64,000 nucleotides of DNA from the NCBI RefSeq assembly GCF_000447795.1, contig NZ_AUNI01000021.1, positions 186,001-250,000 on the forward strand, read 5' to 3'. Origin of the DNA: Bacteriovorax sp. Seq25_V (GTDB taxonomy: Bacteria; Bdellovibrionota; Bacteriovoracia; Bacteriovoracales; Bacteriovoracaceae). Of this stretch, positions 36,585 through 43,241 are shown piece by piece; position 1 is the stretch's first letter; every line of letters begins with the position of its first letter. The notes under the pieces are model-generated. The model did no database searches. It had not been told where the DNA came from and saw only the letters and a program-made list of their open reading frames with translations. The position numbers were made by a program, and so were the translations under genes.

Positions 36585-37882
36585 TTTATCTAATATTGTT
36601 TTTAATATTTACAGTTAGTGTCTCATTCTTAGCGAATAAGCAAAGTTTTGAGAAATATATATTTCCTGTGATCAGCATTATCTTGTTTATGACCCTAGGA
36701 TTTAAAACTTGGGCAAATGAGAGCGTGACGATTGGTTTGGTTGCGATTTCAATTTATACGCTTTTTGGTTTCAAGAAAATTTCTTCACCTGCTGCAATGC
36801 TTGGGCTTGCGAGTCTTTTGGGGTCTTACCTGGGAATTTCTTTTGCAGAATCGATTGTGATGACGCTGATATTTACCAGTATCGATTATATTGCTCAAAA
36901 GCGAGCGAGAACACTTGTTCCACTGGCACTGGCTTCGTGCGCTTTAATCTTTAGTTCATTTGTTTTTAGCGTGCTTTTCGTGGTTTATGTTTTAATTTTC
37001 TTAGAGGACAAGGATACCCATTGGGCCATCTTTATGATGCTACTTTTAAGTTTAAACAACCAAATATTTTACCACTTTAAATATGCACAATTTTTAATAC
37101 CAGTATTTTCTTTGGTCGCAGTCGTTTTATACAATCATAAAAAGAATAATAATCTACAAATATTTACAATCTCATACTTTAGTTTGTTGAGTTTAAATGA
37201 ATATAATGCTGTATTGCTACTTTGTACGACATATTTTGTATCAGTTTCGGTTTTTGAGTTATTAAGACTTGAGCTTAAGAGAAATGATTTTACTAAATTC
37301 AAGGCTATAGATCTTGCGAAGAATATGTCATCTCTTATAAATCCTTGTGTAATAATCTCATTAGGTCTTCTTGCTGATCATGGAATGGCCCTAGGCTTGG
37401 TTGTTCTAGTGCTTGCAATAATGAATATAAAGAGGGTTAAGTCATTTGATATCAAGGCTTATGACTTCTACATAACATGTATGATTAGTTTCTTAATTCT
37501 TATTACTATCCTACAACCATATACAGAAGGTTTTTATGCCTTTGGTTTTTCTAAAAAATACGGAGTAAGTTTCTTCTACAAGAGTTTGTATCTTCCGTTT
37601 CTTTTACAAATCTTTTTCTTGTTCTCGGGTGCTCTTTGGAATTATTTTAAAATCGATAAGACAAGATTTAAGTCACTACTTGTACAATATGAGATTGTGA
37701 ATAGTTATAGACATCGATATTTGAATGAAAGCTTGGAAAGAACATTTAATTCTGAAATTAGAATGCAACCTATATCATTTAAACCATTCCCAAAAGCGAA
37801 GCTTCCATTTGGTGATGCATGGTCTCTTTTGTCATTTTTTGCTGTTTTATTTCTTGCGATAAAACTGGTGGTTAGTCTATGA
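36581..37882 (+). CDS. Diverged, shortened NuoL-like membrane protein
   Basis: 433 aa against 730 for the canonical NuoL, about eleven helices. The segment NLQIFTISYFSLLSL then EYNAVLLL aligns with NuoL AVLAFSTISQLGYMVLG then SYNAAFMHLITHAIFKACLFL; the helix-8 Lys is absent (TTYFVSVSVFEL). A polar amphipathic stretch (about 365-405) followed by a final helix recalls the lateral helix and last helix of NuoL. The helix 5 Glu and helix 7 Lys motifs are not found. Overlaps the NuoK-like gene by 4 bp. Confidence 0.45.
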   Translation: MIYLILFLIFTVSVSFLANKQSFEKYIFPVISIILFMTLGFKTWANESVTIGLVAISIYTLFGFKKISSPAAMLGLASLLGSYLGISFAESIVMTLIFTSIDYIAQKRARTLVPLALASCALIFSSFVFSVLFVVYVLIFLEDKDTHWAIFMMLLLSLNNQIFYHFKYAQFLIPVFSLVAVVLYNHKKNNNLQIFTISYFSLLSLNEYNAVLLLCTTYFVSVSVFELLRLELKRNDFTKFKAIDLAKNMSSLINPCVIISLGLLADHGMALGLVVLVLAIMNIKRVKSFDIKAYDFYITCMISFLILITILQPYTEGFYAFGFSKKYGVSFFYKSLYLPFLLQIFFLFSGALWNYFKIDKTRFKSLLVQYEIVNSYRHRYLNESLERTFNSEIRMQPISFKPFPKAKLPFGDAWSLLSFFAVLFLAIKLVVSL

Positions 37883-38727
37883 AAAAGACTTATTTAATCA
37901 AGAGTATAATAGTCTTAATGTATGCCATAGTTTCATTGATTGTATTTACTTTTATGAATATCAATGAGGCTAGTAAGTTGGCTCTTGTTGAGTATTATGG
38001 AATTCTTAAGAACTTTGATTTTGCACTAGCTGTAAATATTAATACGATTCTTTTTCTTCCTTTTGTTCCAATCTACTTCATTAATGGACCATTAAAAAAA
38101 TTTTTACTGGCTTCAGTTTTTGCAGTGTTTTTATTACTGACTTTTAGTGGCTGGTTGTATGTTGTGTTAGCTATTGCGGTTGTTGATCAGCTAGAAAATT
38201 TTGGGAAAGTACAAGTATATAAAAACTTATTGATGCAGATAATTCTCGTGGTTGGTATGAATATTATGTTCGGCCAAGATCTAAAGTTGTCTTTAGTTTA
38301 CATAAGCGCGATTTACTTACTGCTAATGAAGAGGAATATCCTTATTGATTTTATCTTTGCTGTTTGGTTAATCAATATAAGCTTCACTCCAGTTGAATAC
38401 TGGATTTTATTACCATTCTTGGCCATTACGATATTCAAAGAATTAGTTCTAACGAAGTCTAGTGACTATATGCGAGCAATTTTTTGGGCCTTCTTATTAC
38501 TTGGAGTTGCTAAAGAGTGGATTGCTTTGTCATTCTTAATTCTTCTGATCTCCTCAAAGAGAAATGAGCTTGGCCTGACGACAAGGGTGATGAATACGCT
38601 TTCGATTGTGTTTATTACGTTCTCTTTAGTATTATTAAATTTTCCGAATGAATTGAAAATTTTTATCTGTGGTGGCTTACTAGCATATTTATTTGCGAAA
38701 GAGACAGAGGTTGAATATGGATATTGA
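37879..38727 (+). CDS. Diverged, shortened NuoM-like membrane protein
   Basis: 282 aa against 510 for NuoM. LAVNINTILFLPFVPIYF aligns with NuoM LAVDGISLPMILLTSLLF, and VYKNLLMQIILVVGM with VKFFLYTFFGSILMLVGM. The helix-5 YWE is replaced (LYVVLAIAVVD), so the key Glu is gone. A terminal LNFPNELKIF is a possible relic of MGLPGLSGF. The last helices of NuoM seem to be deleted. Overlaps the NuoL-like gene by 4 bp and the NuoN-like gene by 11 bp. Confidence 0.45.
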   Translation: MKKTYLIKSIIVLMYAIVSLIVFTFMNINEASKLALVEYYGILKNFDFALAVNINTILFLPFVPIYFINGPLKKFLLASVFAVFLLLTFSGWLYVVLAIAVVDQLENFGKVQVYKNLLMQIILVVGMNIMFGQDLKLSLVYISAIYLLLMKRNILIDFIFAVWLINISFTPVEYWILLPFLAITIFKELVLTKSSDYMRAIFWAFLLLGVAKEWIALSFLILLISSKRNELGLTTRVMNTLSIVFITFSLVLLNFPNELKIFICGGLLAYLFAKETEVEYGY

Positions 38728-39694
38728 GTTTTACTCTTTATTTCTTTGTTACCCATTAATGCTTTTATTACAGAAAGTATTCTCTGGACATGAGAGTATT
38801 AAAAGAGCATTCTTAAAAGTTGCTCCTTGGCTCTTACTAGTTATCTTTCACTTACTTTTCATTCCTTATATGGTGAGAAATAGTGAATACATTCTCTTAA
38901 CAATTCTTTCTTCAATTTATTTATTTGCTGTGCATGAAAACCGTACAACCCTATCATCAATCTTTAGAGATTTTACGATTTTTTGGATGTCGGCTACTTG
39001 TCTTACCGTTTTCTTAAAATTCTCGAATGCGATTTACTTGATTGGTATTCTTCCAATATTTGCAATGAAACAGGATTCAATTAGATCTACAACTCGCTCA
39101 CTTTTGTGGATTGTTTGTATATTTTTAATGTTACTTATATCTGAGATTGATGTCGGGAAAGGTCTATTCATTAAGGAATATTTCCTTGAGATATTATTTC
39201 TCCTTATATTTATATTTTTCACTAACATTAAAAGTGGAAATATTAGATCACTACAATACTATGTTTTAACTCTCGGGTGTTTTAATTCATTGATCACACA
39301 TTACTCATATATTCCTTATACTTTTAAGTATATTTTTATTGGGGTACAAGTGTTTACCCTGCTACGATTCTACGTAGAAAAAAGAGTTCAGAATCTGATT
39401 CTTACCACACTGTGTTTTACAATCTTAATAATCCCTTCAATATCTGCAATTTCTAATCTACAGATTTGTTTGATGATTTATGTCGGTTTTATGGTGATGA
39501 AAGAGTTCATTAAGAATGTTCAAATTCAGCGTTATGTACAGGTAATCTTGAGTACATTTGTAATTTATTTAGTTTTTGCAGGTATAGAAAATATCGATAT
39601 GCTAACTAAATTTTCTGGATTTATCTTAATTGTAAATATTTTGATAGCAGGCTATCAAAAGCTCATGATATCAGATACTTTTGTCCATTCTTGA
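38717..39694 (+). CDS. Diverged, shortened NuoN-like membrane protein
   Basis: 325 aa against 491 for NuoN, nine to ten helices. Codons at 39578-39613 read AGIENIDMLTKF, which matches NuoN AGLPPLAGFVAKF with one deletion; the helix-12 Lys-Phe is kept. MKEFIKN just before it parallels FSGLIKK of NuoN. The helix 5 Glu and helix 7 Lys motifs are absent. ATG 38717 is chosen for its AGAGG site seven bases upstream; it overlaps the previous gene by 11 bp. Last gene of the paralogue run. Confidence 0.45.
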   Translation: MDIEFYSLFLCYPLMLLLQKVFSGHESIKRAFLKVAPWLLLVIFHLLFIPYMVRNSEYILLTILSSIYLFAVHENRTTLSSIFRDFTIFWMSATCLTVFLKFSNAIYLIGILPIFAMKQDSIRSTTRSLLWIVCIFLMLLISEIDVGKGLFIKEYFLEILFLLIFIFFTNIKSGNIRSLQYYVLTLGCFNSLITHYSYIPYTFKYIFIGVQVFTLLRFYVEKRVQNLILTTLCFTILIIPSISAISNLQICLMIYVGFMVMKEFIKNVQIQRYVQVILSTFVIYLVFAGIENIDMLTKFSGFILIVNILIAGYQKLMISDTFVHS

Positions 39695-39719
39695 TTTTTA
39701 TGCGCACTGCAAAGATAAT
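39691..39719 (+). promoter_or_regulatory. Promoter for the GYF_2/TPR gene
   Basis: TTGATT (39691-39696), 17-base spacer, GATAAT (39714-39719). The start codon lies only eight bases further on, so the leader would be zero to two bases. This separates the TPR gene from the nuo-derived operon that ends at 39694. Confidence 0.55.
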
Positions 39720-39727
39720 GGGATGGT

Positions 39728-42700
39728 ATGAAAAAATACCGCGTAAAAAACGATGATGGTAGAATCATTGGCCCATTGCTTTTAACTGACCTTGTACAAT
39801 TACAAGAGCAGAATGAAATATCAGCAACAAGTTTGTTTCAGGTTTTTCCTCTAGGTGACTGGGATAATATTTCTAATTTTCAAGAGATCAAAAAAGCATT
39901 TTCAGAAAAAAAGGAAGAAGATTCAACTCGTACTATTACAGAACAGGTCGAACAGCCATCACGCCCAGCTGAAGATGCAACTGAATTTAGAGAGTTTAAG
40001 TTTGACCGTCGAGTAAATAATCTTGTCGACTATGGAGAACTTGAAAGGCGTCATAAAGTTGAAAAAGAAAAAATTCGTGAAGCGGAAGAGAAAAAAGAAG
40101 TAGAGCTTGAGAAAACGCGAATTGTTAAATTACCAGATGTTGAAAGCGTAGAAAAGACAAGAATAGTAAGAAGAGATGACCTCGTTATGGATGATAACGA
40201 AGGAGCGGCTGATGAACCTGAAAAGTCAGATGCTCCTGTTGTGGGAAAAAAAGAAGTTGTTCAACCCCCAGAGGAAAAGATAGACGTTAATGAAAAGACG
40301 ATGATGGTAAGTCTGAATGACCTGATGCCAGCAGTACCAAAGAAGGATGATTATAGAGATCTCGAGAAAGAGTTACTTGTCATTGAAAAACAAGAAAAAA
40401 TAAAAACTAGATCTGCCAAACAGGGCGCTAAGAAAGCTAAGAAAACAACAGTTGAACCGATCAAAAACAAAAAGAACCTTTCTATAATTTTATTTGTAAT
40501 CGTCTCTCTAATATTTTTACTCCCAGATAGTAATGAAAAAGAAGAAACTGTATTTAGGCCTAAAATTCAATTTCCTATTGTGGCAAAAATTGAAAACACA
40601 CAACTAGCTAAGCAAGATTTTGAAAAAGGACTTAAGCTATATCAAAAAGATAATTATAAAGATATTGTCGCTGCCTCATTATTATTTAATAAATCACTGG
40701 TAAATAAGTTCAGAGGGAATGAAGCACTTCCATATCTCATAATTTCGTATTCTGAGTTACTTCCAGCTGCTCAAAATCAAATTGAGTATGGAAAAGTTTT
40801 AAATCAACTAATTACGATTGCAGGGCCAGCAGTCTTGAGTGATTCGAATGTCGCTCTCGGGGCAGCAAACTATTTTGCAAACTTTAATAAAAAGCATACC
40901 GCTGTAACAATTCTTGAAAGATATCTAAGACTTAATAGACCTACTCCTAAAGTATATGCCAAGTATCTTTCGCTGTTGATTGATATTGGTGATTTTGTAA
41001 AGTCGAAAAGTGCATTTGAAAAACTAGAGAAAGCACCTAAGTCAGATGTAGACGTTATAGAAGCGATGGGGAAATATCTTATCCTAAATGAGCAGCCAGA
41101 AAAGGCATTAGAGCTTTATAAGCAAAGTCATGAAAAATTTAAAGATAACCTTAGATTCTTAGCGATATATGGAAATGTCTTATTAAAGCTTAGGGATATT
41201 GAAACACTAAAACCACTTACTGTTATATTATTAGCAAAGAAAGGTGGAGGATCTCCAATTATCTACGCACAGGCTCTAAAGTTTATGGGCTATATTCAAA
41301 TTGCGCAGAATAAATTCAAAGAAGTTCCTAAGTACTTCAAAGCATCACTTGAGCTCTATGATTCAAGAGAGCTTAAGGAAGTTCTGGCTACATTAGATGT
41401 CGGTGGAGATAAGATTGGCGAAGAAATCATTACTAAAAGTAAGATTGATCTATTAATTACCAAATCAAAACGAGAAGTGAGTCTTTTGAATTGGGAGAAA
41501 GCTTTTCAGTATGCGATTCAAGCGAGTGACTTGAGTGAAAGTAATCTTGATGCAAAGCTTTATCTCGCAGAACTTCAGTCGAGAAGAGGGTATTATAACT
41601 CAGCTATTAGTACATTAAGTAAACTTAGAGAATACTATCCATTAAATATTGATGTAAATTATGAATTGCTTATGGCCAACTTAAGAGCTTACCGCGTCGG
41701 TGAAGTTAAGAGGCTTATTCAGAGTTTCTCTACAATTAAAACATTTCAGGATTCTTTTGAATACCTCGCTGTTCTTGGTCATTATTATAACTTAATTGGA
41801 AACGATAAACTTGCCTTTGATCGATATCAAGGAGCTTTACAGAAGAATCCTCTTCGAGATGATATTTACTTTGAAATGGCTAAGATTGCTTTCTCTTTGA
41901 AGAAGTTTGCTCGCTGTAAGGAATTCCTTGGAGAGGCGATGAAGCTTGATCCATTTAATTATGACTATAAGATTCTATATTCTCGAGTGATATTTGAAAT
42001 GGATGACGTTACAACAGCAATAGGTTATCTACGTAACGAATTAGAGAAGTCAGTGGATAATCCAAAGCTTGTTGGACAAATTGCAATTTTTTACTTTAGG
42101 GATCAAAATTTTGCTGAATACAAATTGTATCGTGAAAAACTAGAGCGACTTTCGAAATCTGACGAGTCACTTTATGAATATCTTGTTGAGTCAGCAGAAT
42201 TAGAAAAAGACTTTAAGGCGATTGTTGAAAATGCAGAAAAGTTGCTACTTGTAGCACCTGGAAAAATTGATATAAGGATGAAGCTAGCATCAGCTTATAC
42301 TGAACTTGGTAAATACTCAGATGCGATAAGAATTTTAAACTCAGTTGAAGAGAGACTTAGTGCTTATCCAAGAGTTAATTACTACAAAGCTAATATTTTC
42401 CTAAAGCAAAATGATTTAAAATCAGCAGAAGAGGCCGCTAAAAAAGAAATTGAAGTTAATTCTGGATCACATCTTGGTTACTACATTCTTGGAAAGATAT
42501 ACATGCAGGCTAAAGACTATACCGAGGCAAAGAAGAGCTTGGAAAAGTCGATACAGATCAAGCCAGACTTTTATGAGTGCTTACTTGAGCTAGGTGAATT
42601 AAAAGAGAAACAAGGGCATTTTGCAGCTGCTAGAGAGTTATACCTGAGAGCATTAAGGCAGAATGATCTTGATCCTGAATTGCATAAGAGACTTGGATTT

Positions 42701-42820
42701 ATCTATAAAGAAATTGGACAAGGTCAAATGGCCATCGAACAATTTAAAACTTATTTAAATTTAAACCCTGCAGCACAAGATCGAGCAAAAATTAACAGAA
42801 TTATTCTTCAATTGCAGTAA
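39728..42820 (+). CDS. GYF_2 domain and TPR repeat membrane protein
   Basis: 1030 aa. N-terminal GYF_2-like domain (about 1-58: YRVKNDDGRIIGPLLLTDL, then GDWDNI) expected to bind proline-rich or other peptides. A charged linker (60-250) repeats short Thr motifs: STRTI, EKTRIVKL, EKTRIVRRDDL and EKTMMVSLNDL, resembling phospho-Thr sites for FHA partners. One membrane helix (about 256-272) follows, then about 750 residues of TPR-type helices, with canonical repeats at the C-terminal end (LGYYILGKIYMQAKDY, ELHKRLGFIYKEIG). Cytoplasmic sensor N-terminus and periplasmic TPR scaffold are inferred. Confidence 0.75.
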   Translation: MKKYRVKNDDGRIIGPLLLTDLVQLQEQNEISATSLFQVFPLGDWDNISNFQEIKKAFSEKKEEDSTRTITEQVEQPSRPAEDATEFREFKFDRRVNNLVDYGELERRHKVEKEKIREAEEKKEVELEKTRIVKLPDVESVEKTRIVRRDDLVMDDNEGAADEPEKSDAPVVGKKEVVQPPEEKIDVNEKTMMVSLNDLMPAVPKKDDYRDLEKELLVIEKQEKIKTRSAKQGAKKAKKTTVEPIKNKKNLSIILFVIVSLIFLLPDSNEKEETVFRPKIQFPIVAKIENTQLAKQDFEKGLKLYQKDNYKDIVAASLLFNKSLVNKFRGNEALPYLIISYSELLPAAQNQIEYGKVLNQLITIAGPAVLSDSNVALGAANYFANFNKKHTAVTILERYLRLNRPTPKVYAKYLSLLIDIGDFVKSKSAFEKLEKAPKSDVDVIEAMGKYLILNEQPEKALELYKQSHEKFKDNLRFLAIYGNVLLKLRDIETLKPLTVILLAKKGGGSPIIYAQALKFMGYIQIAQNKFKEVPKYFKASLELYDSRELKEVLATLDVGGDKIGEEIITKSKIDLLITKSKREVSLLNWEKAFQYAIQASDLSESNLDAKLYLAELQSRRGYYNSAISTLSKLREYYPLNIDVNYELLMANLRAYRVGEVKRLIQSFSTIKTFQDSFEYLAVLGHYYNLIGNDKLAFDRYQGALQKNPLRDDIYFEMAKIAFSLKKFARCKEFLGEAMKLDPFNYDYKILYSRVIFEMDDVTTAIGYLRNELEKSVDNPKLVGQIAIFYFRDQNFAEYKLYREKLERLSKSDESLYEYLVESAELEKDFKAIVENAEKLLLVAPGKIDIRMKLASAYTELGKYSDAIRILNSVEERLSAYPRVNYYKANIFLKQNDLKSAEEAAKKEIEVNSGSHLGYYILGKIYMQAKDYTEAKKSLEKSIQIKPDFYECLLELGELKEKQGHFAAARELYLRALRQNDLDPELHKRLGFIYKEIGQGQMAIEQFKTYLNLNPAAQDRAKINRIILQLQ

Positions 42821-42825
42821 TTCGC

Positions 42826-42890
42826 TTGACAACTTTTTGTAATAGTTTTATTAATTTAGGACTTGCTTTTTTTAGCAGCTCTTTTAAAAT
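42826..42890 (+). promoter_or_regulatory. Promoters for the tRNA-Ser pair
   Basis: Two candidates: TTGACA (42826-42831) with TATTAA (42849-42854) at 17-base spacing, and TTGCTT (42863-42868) with TAAAAT (42885-42890) at 16-base spacing. The second would start RNA about 15 bases before the tRNA. Confidence 0.5.
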
Positions 42891-42911
42891 GTTTTTACGT
42901 CATTTATATGC

Positions 42912-42999
42912 GGAGGATTGGCTGAGTGGTCGAAAGCGGCGGTTTTGAAAACCGTTGACTCGCAAGGGTCCGCAGGTTCGAATCCTGTGTCCTCCGCCA
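42912..42999 (+). tRNA. tRNA-Ser (anticodon TGA)
   Basis: 88 nt including an encoded CCA. The acceptor GGAGGAT pairs with GTCCTCC, discriminator G. The anticodon loop within GGTTTTGAAAACC gives TGA. A long variable arm and the T-loop GGTTCGAATCC are typical of class II tRNA-Ser. Confidence 0.96.
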
Positions 43000-43029
43000 T
43001 TTTTTTTTCATATAATTATACAAGTTGTT

Positions 43030-43119
43030 GGAGACGTGGCCGAGTGGTCGAAGGCAGCACCTTGCTAAGGTGTCGTACGGGCAACTGTACCGAGAGTTCG
43101 AATCTCTCCGTCTCCGCCA
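43030..43119 (+). tRNA. tRNA-Ser (anticodon GCT)
   Basis: 90 nt with CCA encoded. The acceptor GGAGACG pairs with CGTCTCC. The anticodon stem-loop CACCTTGCTAAGGTG gives GCT. A long variable arm and GTTCGAATC T-loop are present. It follows the first tRNA-Ser by 30 bp and shares its terminator. Confidence 0.96.
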
Positions 43120-43124
43120 TCTAT

Positions 43125-43156
43125 AAAAAAGCTAGGTTCTGCCTAGCTTTTTTTTT
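43125..43156 (+). terminator. Rho-independent terminator of the tRNA pair
   Basis: A-rich 5' arm plus GCTAGG (43131-43136), five-base loop, CCTAGC (43142-43147), then nine T. A textbook intrinsic terminator. Confidence 0.9.
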
Positions 43157-43241
43157 GTTCTAGTCTCAACCTCACATTCATAGACTTTCATTCTAAACAC
43201 CATTAAAATTACGCATGATACAAATTTTATATGGATTTTAA

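Noticed and set aside
34992-39694. Mrp-type Na+/H+ antiporter or hydrogenase-4 operon
   Set aside because: These families share NuoL/M/N-like subunits, but the gene order with A-like and H-like proteins in positions one and two and separate J- and K-like genes matches nuoA-H-J-K-L-M-N, and the ion-path residues of antiporters are missing.
42918-43163. 81-codon open frame over the tRNA-Ser pair
   Set aside because: It runs through two well-folded tRNA genes and has no ribosome site; the translation has the typical look of a tRNA read as protein.
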